From NCBI GenBank assembly GCA_002314515.1, contig DCGB01000033.1:1086-9651 (forward strand): a DNA stretch of 8,566 nt, given 5' to 3'. The translations under genes and the position numbers were made by a program. Origin of the DNA: Solobacterium sp. UBA1789. Its GTDB lineage: Bacteria > Bacillota_I > Bacilli_A > Erysipelotrichales > Erysipelotrichaceae. Shown piece by piece: positions 1-5,832 of the stretch. Numbering within the stretch: the stretch's first letter is position 1; every line of letters begins with the position of its first letter. Below the pieces are notes generated by a model. It was given only the letters and a program-made list of their open reading frames with translations, ran no database searches and was not told the origin of the DNA.

Positions 1-268
1 TCTCTAATTTTCCTCTTTGAAATTCATCTTTAGCTTTAAAGAGGACAGACATTAAGGCTAAAGTATCTGTTTGTTTCAAATAAGGATATTCACATTTATA
101 ATCATTCAATAGTTCAACCAGTCTTTCCGGTATTTTTCTTGTGGCAACATCCCTTTGAAATAGTTTCCTTACCAAATAACAGTTTTCAAAAATTGTATTA
201 ATCGCATCTTTCTGTTTTTCTGTCGGCACAATTCTATATTTGTACGACCGATTTATTTTAATCGTCAT
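1..268 (-). CDS. tnpB: TnpB-like (IS200/IS605 OrfB family) protein, N-terminal part, cut by window edge
   Basis: Reading the minus strand from an ATG at 268 gives 89 open codons that run off the left edge. The start of the protein, with YKYRIVPTEKQKD, a following NCYLVRKLF segment, and then YPYLKQTDTLALMSVLFKAKDEF, has the shape of the N-terminal helix-turn-helix domain of TnpB. Typical members begin with KAYKFRIYPT and continue with a PWLKEVDS-x-ALQ-like segment. TnpB proteins are RNA-guided DNA nucleases carried by IS200/IS605 and IS607 elements and are ancestral to Cas12. The RuvC-like catalytic residues and zinc finger would lie outside the window, so activity cannot be judged. An in-frame TAA lies three codons upstream of the ATG, which fixes the start at 268 or later; the Shine-Dalgarno is weak. 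No TnpA gene is visible on this side. The family call is fairly sure; intactness is unknown. Confidence 0.72.
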   Translation of the reverse strand, partial: MTIKINRSYKYRIVPTEKQKDAINTIFENCYLVRKLFQRDVATRKIPERLVELLNDYKCEYPYLKQTDTLALMSVLFKAKDEFQRGKLE

Positions 269-576
269 ACCGTATTAATCATAAAGTCGAAGATTCCTAA
301 CCTTTTTTGTAATTTACGAAACTTAAAAGTCATATTTAACAACATACATATGGAGATTATAAAATAGGTTGCCTAGATATTCATGTTGAAGCACTAATCA
401 AACTATCAAATTTCTAAAATGTATCAACAATTTATATTCATTGCTTAACCGATACCAAATAGGATTCTGTTTTACTGGTAAGACTTTAGCGCTACATAAT
501 ATTTATCTATAGGTATCGTGCCACATTTTCTTGGCTATGGTATATGGTAACCAGCGCGAAATATAATATTGCTTAT

Positions 577-605
577 TAAAAGGATCTTGAATTATTCAAG
601 ATCCT
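577..605 (-). terminator. Intrinsic terminator after the surface-protein gene pair
   Basis: There is a perfect 11-base inverted repeat, AGGATCTTGAA / TTCAAGATCCT, with a 3-base loop at 592-594. On the minus strand the stem is followed by TTTAATAA, so with the last stem base there are four Ts, a modest tract. It lies about 130 bases downstream of the stop codon at 739, which fits the end of the minus-strand transcript of the two surface genes. On the plus strand there is no T-tract. Because it also lies near a TnpB gene, a role as a mobile-element end hairpin is possible but less likely. Confidence 0.6.
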
Positions 606-650
606 AGACTGCGTTTAATTTAACAGTTCTACATGCTAAGCAAATTATAA

Positions 651-670
651 ACTTTTATTTCTTTGCAACT
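651..670. repeat. Direct repeat, left copy flanking the surface cassette
   Basis: This copy begins ACTTTT and ends CTTTGCAACT. It matches 3105-3126 at 18 bases when one 2-base gap is allowed, including an exact 10-base core. The two copies bracket the two surface-protein genes, about 2.45 kb apart and in the same orientation. In AT-rich DNA a 10-base match alone would be expected by chance; the extended match is more than that but not conclusive. Confidence 0.35.
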
Positions 671-738
671 AAATTTATATATTTTACGATTATTGATTGA
701 AATAATAATCTAATATCTAATTATTTATCTCATTTTTT

Positions 739-1824
739 CTAATCGTCCCAATATCCAGTTACTGTTATTTCGGCATCACCAGTTAACTTCATAAGATATG
801 TACCACTATCTCCACTTTCAATTAACGGTGGAAGATCAGATAACGCTGCGCTTATATCTTCATCTATTTCTTCTGGATTTTCAATAGTAAAGCCTGTGCC
901 ATCAACTGATTGTATATTTATGACACTTATTCCATTAAGAACAAAAGCTAAATATTCACCTTCTATTTCTTTGCTGTACCATCTGTCTTCATCATCATAA
1001 TAATCATCTAATTTTACTAATTCATTATCATTATCAATGTAATACATTTCATTTTGAGCTCCCGCTGTCTTAGTGCCATTGCCATCGATTTTAAATTTTA
1101 CATTATATTTATTTAGTTTTTTTATGCTGACCGTATATGTACCCAATACTAAGTCGCCAGCAGCTGCTTGTGTAGCGATGTATTCTGGATTATCACCTTC
1201 TGTTTTTAATAGTTTAACAGTCGCTTTATAAGTATCTGATGTTGCTGTACCTGTTTCTGAAGTAGTTTCTGGACTTCCTGTTAATGTTGGAGTAACTCCA
1301 GATGCAGCAGAAGTTAGTTTACCACTTTCTTTATCAGTAGTGGTTTGAGTAGCTTCTGAAATATCAGTACTATCTTGTTGGGCTGATGCATAAGTAATCT
1401 CATACTTAACATCAGCGTTTGATTTGTTTGTTACAGTAATTGATACAGATGCGTTCTCGCTACCTTCAACAGCTGTCAATTTGTCATTAGTGACATCTTT
1501 TTTATATGTCAATGTTGCCGGATCCCATTTATATGTATCGCCTTCACTGGTATATGCAGCAGGGGTCATAGTCCAGGCAATATCTACACAATAAACTACA
1601 GTATCATCTACTGTTCCAGTATCTTTGGTAACTGTAGCAGTGGCATCAAATGAATCACCTTTTGCGCCTGTTCCGTTATTATTAGTTTCATCTGCTGTAG
1701 TTGTGGATCCATCCCAGGTTCCCATTGTTGGATCAGCAGGTGGATCTTCTTCAGCAAATACAGATGTTGCGCCTATACATAGGGTTATCATTACCGATAA
1801 TAGAATTGTTAATGCTTTTTTCAT
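739..1824 (-). CDS. Secreted acidic surface protein of unknown function
   Basis: This 361-residue protein has a clear Sec signal peptide: MKKA, then a hydrophobic core, then a likely cut after SVFA (residue 24). The mature protein is acidic and rich in Thr, Ser, Asp and Glu. Residues about 60-240 look like one beta-rich domain. A VYCVDIAW segment (77-84) is followed by KWDPATLTY (99-107), a pattern I associate with secreted proteins of gut Bacillota but cannot name as a Pfam family. A second part (about 240-361) has tyrosine and aspartate clusters and ends in TGYWDD. There is no LPXTG motif, membrane anchor or cell-wall repeat, so attachment would need a partner. The start has a strong site, AAAGGAG, with 8 bases before the ATG. 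The gene lies 26 bases after the membrane-protein gene, which suggests one transcript and a shared job at the cell surface. Function is not recognised. Confidence 0.85.
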   Translation of the reverse strand: MKKALTILLSVMITLCIGATSVFAEEDPPADPTMGTWDGSTTTADETNNNGTGAKGDSFDATATVTKDTGTVDDTVVYCVDIAWTMTPAAYTSEGDTYKWDPATLTYKKDVTNDKLTAVEGSENASVSITVTNKSNADVKYEITYASAQQDSTDISEATQTTTDKESGKLTSAASGVTPTLTGSPETTSETGTATSDTYKATVKLLKTEGDNPEYIATQAAAGDLVLGTYTVSIKKLNKYNVKFKIDGNGTKTAGAQNEMYYIDNDNELVKLDDYYDDEDRWYSKEIEGEYLAFVLNGISVINIQSVDGTGFTIENPEEIDEDISAALSDLPPLIESGDSGTYLMKLTGDAEITVTGYWDD

Positions 1825-1850
1825 TGGTTGTACTCCTTTCGTTTGGTTAA

Positions 1851-2954
1851 TTATTGTACTGTTATAGTTACATCAATATCGTTGTTGATGTTTGCTACAG
1901 AACTGTCGTTATTAAGTATTGTTATTCTAAGTAGTCCCGTATAAACACCTTCCTGCAATAATGATGTAAAGCTATTTTCAAGAGTTAATGTTTCAAGAGA
2001 TTCTCCAGGCTCTATTTCGCCACTTTCTGCTAAAACATACTCTTTATCGTCTTTTACTAAAATTACTTGTACTTTTGTGTTGTTTGTTGATGGACCCTGT
2101 TTATAAGTTAGATTTATCAGGGAATTGTTCAGGTCGATTTGGATTTCGTTTGAATAGCTTACTTCCATCACTCCTCCCATACTTTGTCTGATTACAACGC
2201 AGATTGAATATTCTTCAACTGATCCGTCTGTATATGTTATATATGCTGTTCCATAATAGACACCAGGTACTAATTCGAAATCAAGCTTCGTATAATCGAT
2301 ATAGATATCAGGCATTGTACCTTCTTCAATTGCCTCATATGTATCTAACAGCACATGAGTTTCATTGTTTACCTGAATCGTTACTTGAATGCCAGCTCTG
2401 CCCATAAACAACATACCTGTCAGATGGTTTTCTTTTGGCTTTTTGATAGTACCTTCAACTTTCATTTCAGCTTCAGGCAATATTACTTCAGCTTTTAGTT
2501 CAACTTCTTCCTTTTCTTCTTCTTTTATGACTTCCTGCTGTTTTTCAAGAGGTTTATCAGGTTCTATTGCTTCTGTTTCTTTAGGCAGATTCAGAATGAT
2601 AAAACCAATAACAATGAGGATAAGTAATAAAGGAATTATGATGACTAGAGGTGGAAATCTGACAATCATTACATATTCGTTTTCACCAACTTTTATATAG
2701 CCATAAGTACTTGTTAAAGCAGGCTTACGAGAATAGATATCATATTTATACTCTTTGTTATTATTATTGATAATCAGTGTTCCAAATTCCTTATCAGTAT
2801 ATTTGGATTCTCCGTTTTTAACATAACCAACTATTCGTTTTGTGCTGGTCTTTTTTAATGATTTTGCGGGAATAATACGAAAATTGTTTTTACTAAAAGA
2901 GACATTTTCTGAGCCGGTATAGACTTCGGCTATGTAATCGCGTTTTCTACTCAT
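1851..2954 (-). CDS. Single-pass membrane protein with two extracellular beta-type domains
   Basis: This is a 367-residue protein without a cleavable signal. Residues 1-100 are polar and strand-rich with a basic start (MSRKRDY). One membrane helix follows at about 103-123 (VIIIPLLLILIVIGFIIL). Next is a Glu/Lys-rich linker (about 124-155), and then two domains, about 156-257 and 258-367. Each of the two carries a late (L/V)xxGVYxG pattern (VPGVYYGTAYIT and LQEGVYTGLLRIT), which suggests duplicated Ig-like or similar beta sandwiches. The positive-inside rule puts the N-terminal 100 residues in the cytoplasm and the two domains outside. An AAAGG ribosome site lies 8 bases before the ATG. It is the first gene of a pair with the secreted protein downstream, so it could be that protein's membrane partner or anchor. 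I do not recognise a named family; enzyme motifs are absent. Confidence 0.85.
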   Translation of the reverse strand: MSRKRDYIAEVYTGSENVSFSKNNFRIIPAKSLKKTSTKRIVGYVKNGESKYTDKEFGTLIINNNNKEYKYDIYSRKPALTSTYGYIKVGENEYVMIVRFPPLVIIIPLLLILIVIGFIILNLPKETEAIEPDKPLEKQQEVIKEEEKEEVELKAEVILPEAEMKVEGTIKKPKENHLTGMLFMGRAGIQVTIQVNNETHVLLDTYEAIEEGTMPDIYIDYTKLDFELVPGVYYGTAYITYTDGSVEEYSICVVIRQSMGGVMEVSYSNEIQIDLNNSLINLTYKQGPSTNNTKVQVILVKDDKEYVLAESGEIEPGESLETLTLENSFTSLLQEGVYTGLLRITILNNDSSVANINNDIDVTITVQ

Positions 2955-2992
2955 ATTCTTTTCCTTTTTTTGTTTAATGAAAACTGTCTTTG

Positions 2993-2998
2993 ATTATA
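2993..2998 (-). promoter_or_regulatory. Possible -10 element of the surface-protein operon
   Basis: The minus strand reads a perfect TATAAT, about 38 bases before the start codon at 2954. No good -35 box lies 16-18 bases upstream (that stretch reads AAAGGC), so the call rests on the -10 alone. A weaker alternative is TTGCGT, a 17-base spacer and TATTAA further upstream. Confidence 0.35.
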
Positions 2999-3104
2999 TT
3001 AATTGAATGTGTCATGCCTTTATAACAACAACGATATTTGTTTAATATAACAACTAAATAGGTTACGCAAAGGGTTATTCTTAAGATTATTTTTATAATA
3101 CATT

Positions 3105-3126
3105 ACTTTTTTATGGCTTTGCAACT
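3105..3126. repeat. Direct repeat, right copy flanking the surface cassette
   Basis: This is the partner of 651-670. It shares ACTTTT, an AT step and the exact 10-base core CTTTGCAACT, with a 2-base insertion and two mismatches. It lies about 150 bases upstream of the first surface gene. Confidence 0.35.
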
Positions 3127-3193
3127 GTTAAAATATAAAATTTTAAAAAAAATATAGATATGAAACATTTCTATTATTATTTATTTCACAAAT

Positions 3194-3229
3194 AATAAAA
3201 AGGCAATGTCGCTTTTGGACATTGCCTTT
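3194..3229 (-). terminator. Intrinsic terminator of the uracil permease gene
   Basis: A 12-base perfect stem, AAAGGCAATGTC / GACATTGCCTTT (3199-3210 and 3218-3229), has a 7-base loop. On the minus strand it runs into TTTTTATTATT. It begins 26 bases past the stop codon at 3255 and is a strong terminator for the permease transcript. Confidence 0.85.
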
Positions 3230-3254
3230 GTGTTTAGTTATTTTCTATTTGTTT

Positions 3255-4598
3255 TTACTCTTTTTCTTTAACCAGATATTTTGTTACTAGACCAACGATT
3301 AGAGCAGTTGCCAGAGATGATAGAGTAATCAGACTGCCACCAGTAACGCTGTTTGTACCGAATGATAATGTTAAACCGCCAATACCGCATACCAGGATTG
3401 CTGATACAACATAGAGGTTTCTGGAATCATTCAGATCAACATCGTGAATCATATTTAAACCAGATACAGCGATGAAGCCATATAGAGCGATACAAGCACC
3501 ACCCATAACACATTTAGGAATAGTGTTGATAACTGTTACGAATGGGCCAAAGAATGATAAGAGCATACAGCCTACTGCGGCTAAGATGATAGTTGAAATA
3601 GCAGCATTGCCAGAAATTGCAACACAAGCCATTGACTCACCATAAGTTGTATTTGCAGCGCCACCGAAGAAACCGCCAATAGCTGATCCTACGCCATCAC
3701 CAACCAGTGTTCTGTCCAAACCTGGATCAGTAATCAGATCTTTATTGATGATATTACTTAAGTTCTTGTGGTCACCAACATGTTGTGCAAGTTCAACGAT
3801 AGCGATTGGAACAAAGGTGATTGCGATATTACCAATTGCAGCAGCATTGATAGGTAATAAGCCTTCTGGATGCTGAGTGATTGCCTGAACGAAAGTGAAC
3901 TTTGGAACAGAGAAGATAGTCATTGACTTGAAGACACTTAAGTCGATGATTGGAGCAACATTGAGAAGTGTTAACACTAAGGCTACAACATATCCTGCAG
4001 CAATACCAACGATGAAAGGAATCAGTTTTAATTTCTTAGTACCCTTAATTGAAGTGAAGACGATAGCCAGGAATGTGAAGATACCAACAGCTACATATAC
4101 CAAACTGTATTCATTTCCACCATTCATGCTTGTCCAGCCAGTAGCTGTACTGGATAATGATAATCCGATTAAGGCAACAATTGGACCTGCAATTACTGGA
4201 GGCATTAATTTGTTAATAAAGCCATTGCCAATTAATTTAATTAAAACAGCCAGAACTACATAAACTAAACCTGCCATTGCGATACCAATGATAACGCCCC
4301 AATAGCCATAGTTCATGCCAATAATAACCTGATAAGCACCTAAGAAAGTGAAGGAAGAACCCAGGAATACAGGAGACTTTTTCTTTGTCCAGAAGATATA
4401 GAACAAAGTACCAATACCAGCACCAAATAGAGCAGCTGATGGGTCAAAATACAATGTTGTACCATTTGTCATCTGGTAGAATGACATAATCATTGGAACC
4501 AGTAAGGTGGCTGCCATGATTGCAATCATTTGCTGGAAAGCAAAGACAACATTCTGGGAAAAAGCGGGTTTGTCGTTTACATCATAGATCAGTTTCAT
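3255..4598 (-). CDS. uraA: NCS2-family uracil permease (UraA/PyrP type)
   Basis: This is a 447-residue, highly hydrophobic protein with the NCS2 (nucleobase:cation symporter 2) layout of about 14 membrane segments. Signatures align with E. coli UraA: GSSFTFLGA (80-88; UraA GSSFAF), DPGLDRTLVGDG (291-302) and NTTYGES (316-322; UraA NTTYGEN), the last carrying the conserved Glu at 321. In the TM8 motif, however, UraA reads AEHVGH (substrate Glu241 and His245), while this protein reads AQHVGD (Gln272 and Asp276). The Asp is usual in purine-type NCS2 carriers; the Gln is unusual. Uracil import remains the best guess because the gene sits beside pyrR and upp and has a PyrR-type leader, but another pyrimidine or thiopyrimidine is possible. 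AGAGGAAA lies just before the ATG. It has its own promoter and terminator. Confidence 0.9.
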   Translation of the reverse strand: MKLIYDVNDKPAFSQNVVFAFQQMIAIMAATLLVPMIMSFYQMTNGTTLYFDPSAALFGAGIGTLFYIFWTKKKSPVFLGSSFTFLGAYQVIIGMNYGYWGVIIGIAMAGLVYVVLAVLIKLIGNGFINKLMPPVIAGPIVALIGLSLSSTATGWTSMNGGNEYSLVYVAVGIFTFLAIVFTSIKGTKKLKLIPFIVGIAAGYVVALVLTLLNVAPIIDLSVFKSMTIFSVPKFTFVQAITQHPEGLLPINAAAIGNIAITFVPIAIVELAQHVGDHKNLSNIINKDLITDPGLDRTLVGDGVGSAIGGFFGGAANTTYGESMACVAISGNAAISTIILAAVGCMLLSFFGPFVTVINTIPKCVMGGACIALYGFIAVSGLNMIHDVDLNDSRNLYVVSAILVCGIGGLTLSFGTNSVTGGSLITLSSLATALIVGLVTKYLVKEKE

Positions 4599-4618
4599 AT
4601 TTTCCTCTTTCTGGTGGC

Positions 4619-4647
4619 AAAATAAAACCTTGTCTAGAAGACAAGGT
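4619..4647 (-). terminator. Attenuator terminator in the permease leader
   Basis: On the minus strand, ACCTTGTCT / AGACAAGGT forms a 9-base stem with a 3-base loop, followed by TTTTATTTT. It lies about 20 bases before the permease start codon and ahead of the ribosome site. It would therefore stop transcription inside the leader, as expected for regulated attenuation, rather than end an upstream gene. Confidence 0.8.
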
Positions 4648-4696
4648 AAAGATCATGCAAAGATTCTAAGAAAAAATATCTCACATTAATCTTACC
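4645..4696 (-). promoter_or_regulatory. Candidate antiterminator pairing in the permease leader
   Basis: GGTAAGATTAATG (4696-4684), which includes the 3' arm of the upstream hairpin, can pair with CATGATCTTTACC (4657-4645) as GGTA/TACC and AGAT/ATCT around one bulged base, with further weak pairs. The second strand includes the first three bases of the terminator stem. The pairing is thus exclusive with the upstream hairpin and competes modestly with the terminator. This was worked out by eye without an energy calculation. Confidence 0.45.
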
Positions 4697-4723
4697 AATA
4701 TCTCCGTATTGGACTTAAAGATT
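4688..4723 (-). promoter_or_regulatory. Candidate PyrR RNA-binding hairpin (anti-antiterminator)
   Basis: The minus strand folds as a lower stem AATCTT/AAGATT, an asymmetric internal loop (TAAGT on the 5' side, one T on the 3' side), an upper stem CCAATA/TATTGG, and the hexaloop CGGAGA (4701-4706). The known PyrR site has exactly this plan, with a purine-rich bulge on the 5' side and a CNGNGA hexaloop, which CGGAGA satisfies. The usual flanking bases (ARUC before and GGYU after the loop) are not kept, since the loop is closed by an A-U pair here. UMP-bound PyrR would stabilise the hairpin and favour the downstream terminator, reducing permease expression. pyrR itself is the second gene upstream. 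Confidence 0.62.
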
Positions 4724-4738
4724 GCCGTAACCTTTTTC

Positions 4739-4767
4739 ATAATATATTCATATAGAGTCTTTGTCAA
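4739..4767 (-). promoter_or_regulatory. Promoter of the permease gene
   Basis: The minus strand has a perfect TTGACA -35 (4767-4762), a 17-base spacer and TATTAT as the -10 (4744-4739). Transcription would begin near 4732 and produce a leader of about 130 bases carrying the attenuator. The -35 lies only 13 bases past the stop codon of the DUF523 gene. No terminator is seen between them, so read-through from pyrR would meet the same attenuator. Confidence 0.75.
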
Positions 4768-4777
4768 CCGCTCTATA
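4751..4777. promoter_or_regulatory. Inverted repeat centred on the permease -35 box
   Basis: TATAGAG (4751-4757) and CTCTATA (4771-4777) form a perfect 7-base dyad with a 13-base gap, and the -35 hexamer (4762-4767) lies at its centre. The placement fits an operator for a dimeric repressor. As RNA it could be only a weak hairpin at the end of the upstream operon. Confidence 0.35.
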
Positions 4778-4779
4778 GA

Positions 4780-5223
4780 CTATTTTAAAACATTTATTAA
4801 ATCAGCTATTTCTTCCTCATTAAAAACCTGAATATCATTGGCTTTTAGAAGCTTGGCACAGACACCATCACCCTTAATTTTATTGCCAGAGAAAGTTCCA
4901 TCATAAATCAAACCACTGCCACAGGCTGGAGATTTGATTTTTAAAAGGGCATACTTACAATCATTGATTTTAGCCAGTTTTAAAGCCATTAAGGCACCAT
5001 TTGTATACTCGTTAGTGACATCTCTTCCTTTGTTGTTGAATACCTTATCATCCTTAATTTCTGAAGGATCACGTGGCGTAGTCAATCCTCCCATTTGTTC
5101 TGGACAGATAGGAATTAAAGTATGATTCTTTGCCAAATCAATAACTGCCTGATTATAGCAGTTTTTACCATCATAGCGGCAATTACAGCCCAAAAGACAG
5201 GAGCTGACAAGTATCTTAGCCAT
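4780..5223 (-). CDS. tudS: DUF523 protein, TudS-type thiouracil desulfidase
   Basis: This 147-residue protein spans the whole DUF523 family. Its motifs in order are VSSCLLGCNCRYDG (6-19), PICPEQMGGLTTPRDPSEI (38-56), GRDVT (66-70), LLKIKSPACGSG (93-104) and YDGTFSG (107-113). Characterised members (TudS) are cytoplasmic [4Fe-4S] enzymes that remove sulfur from 2-thiouracil and 4-thio-UMP, giving uracil or UMP. The three conserved cysteines expected to hold the cluster would be Cys9, Cys40 and Cys101; the last motif is SPACG rather than the common SPSCG. The start codon overlaps the pyrR stop (TAATG), and GGAGAG lies inside pyrR 6 bases ahead, which indicates translational coupling. Its place between pyrR and the permease supports a pyrimidine role. 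The family is sure; the exact substrate is inferred. Confidence 0.85.
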   Translation of the reverse strand: MAKILVSSCLLGCNCRYDGKNCYNQAVIDLAKNHTLIPICPEQMGGLTTPRDPSEIKDDKVFNNKGRDVTNEYTNGALMALKLAKINDCKYALLKIKSPACGSGLIYDGTFSGNKIKGDGVCAKLLKANDIQVFNEEEIADLINVLK

Positions 5224-5780
5224 TATATTCTCTCCATTATTTCAACATTGGTCTTTCCATCGACTTCTTCGATATTGACTCTAATGAGTTCGTTATTTGA
5301 TGTTGGAACATTTTTTCCGATATAATCCGGTTTAATAGGCAGTTCACGATGACCACGATCAACTAAAACAGCCAGCCTGATTTTTGATGGACGGCCTATA
5401 TCAAAAATGGCATCAATAGCCGCCCTAACCGTTCGACCAGTATATAAGACATCATCAACAATAACCACTTCCTTATTATTGATATCAAAATCCAATGAAG
5501 GCTTATCTCCAAGCAAGGGATCATTTGAAAGCTTTTCCAGGTCATCACGATAAAACTTAATATCCAAAGAACCGACATTCAGGCGAACATTAGAATGCTT
5601 GTAGATGTTATCAGCCAATATCTTTGCCAACGGAACACCACGCGTTTTAATACCAACCAGGCATAGATTATTTAAATCCTCACTCTTTTCCACAATTTCA
5701 AAAGAAAGACGCGTTAAAGCCCGTTGCATAGCATCGCTATTTAATAGTTCGACTTTTGTCCTAAAATTTTTTAATGACAT
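5223..5780 (-). CDS. pyrR: PyrR, bifunctional pyr operon attenuation regulator / uracil phosphoribosyltransferase
   Basis: This 185-residue protein matches B. subtilis PyrR along its length: RALTR (20-24), VGIKTRGVPLA (42-52), the type I PRPP-binding motif VVIVDDVLYTGRT (105-117), VDRGHRELPI (140-149) and DYIGKNVPTS (152-161). PyrR binds UMP and pyr leader RNA to promote termination, and usually has weak uracil phosphoribosyltransferase activity. The N-terminus is about five residues longer than in B. subtilis. In the RNA-contact helix, Thr18-Arg19 of B. subtilis are kept, but His22 is Phe27 and Arg27 is Lys32. An AAGAGG ribosome site lies 8 bases ahead. It is the first gene of a pair with the desulfidase gene. 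Its own 5' leader is very short and has no PyrR site, so I see no attenuation of itself. Confidence 0.96.
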   Translation of the reverse strand: MSLKNFRTKVELLNSDAMQRALTRLSFEIVEKSEDLNNLCLVGIKTRGVPLAKILADNIYKHSNVRLNVGSLDIKFYRDDLEKLSNDPLLGDKPSLDFDINNKEVVIVDDVLYTGRTVRAAIDAIFDIGRPSKIRLAVLVDRGHRELPIKPDYIGKNVPTSNNELIRVNIEEVDGKTNVEIMERI

Positions 5781-5803
5781 AAATAGAACCTCTTCCCACC
5801 TAA

Positions 5804-5832
5804 AATTTACCCTTTAAATACCATTAAGTCAA
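5804..5832 (-). promoter_or_regulatory. Promoter of pyrR-tudS
   Basis: The minus strand has TTGACT (5832-5827), a 17-base spacer and TAAATT (5809-5804). The start of transcription would be near 5797, giving an untranslated leader of only about 17 bases. The -35 lies close to the upp -10 on the other strand, so the two promoters share sequence. Confidence 0.6.

Larger units (their letters stand above)
269..738. other. Gene-free intergenic stretch
   Basis: I see no convincing gene in these 470 bases. They hold one strong hairpin (581-605, listed as a terminator), a tandem 7-base duplication TATGGTA at 536-549, one copy of a direct repeat (651-670), and a weak AT-rich stem GATTATT/AATAATC at 688-710. 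One minus-strand open stretch of about 30 codons ending at 503 contains two tryptophans and could be the tail of a lost gene, but it is too short to call. The left boundary of the TnpB-carrying element probably lies in here; I could not identify an end. Confidence 0.6.
2955..3198. other. AT-rich intergenic region upstream of the surface cassette
   Basis: No gene is seen here. It holds the presumed promoter of the surface pair, the right copy of the direct repeat (3105-3126), and an AT-only hairpin near 3172-3196 just beside the permease terminator. Base composition is clearly more AT-rich than the permease gene beside it. Confidence 0.6.

Noticed and set aside
503..600. Minus-strand open stretch of about 30 codons with two Trp, ending in a basic tail
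   Set aside because: It is bounded by a stop upstream, has no start or ribosome site, and overlaps the terminator hairpin. It could be a gene remnant, but chance is as likely.
688..710. Stem GATTATT/AATAATC as a terminator close to the stop at 739
   Set aside because: It is entirely AT-rich apart from the end pair, with a 9-base loop and no T-tract on the minus strand.
1625..1867. Plus-strand open frame of 80 codons
   Set aside because: It is antisense to the signal-peptide end of the secreted protein; the low-complexity hydrophobic content is explained by the reverse frame.
2389..2700. Plus-strand open frame of 103 codons
   Set aside because: It is a shadow of the membrane protein's linker and helix; the serine runs are the reverse of Glu/Lys codons.
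3895..4263. Plus-strand open frame of 122 codons inside the permease gene
   Set aside because: It is antisense to a clear NCS2 permease, with no ribosome site and no family resemblance.
4600..4740. Purine or preQ1 riboswitch in the permease leader
   Set aside because: The conserved purine-aptamer core and a preQ1 pseudoknot are not seen; the hairpin with a CNGNGA loop and the nearby pyrR fit PyrR attenuation better.
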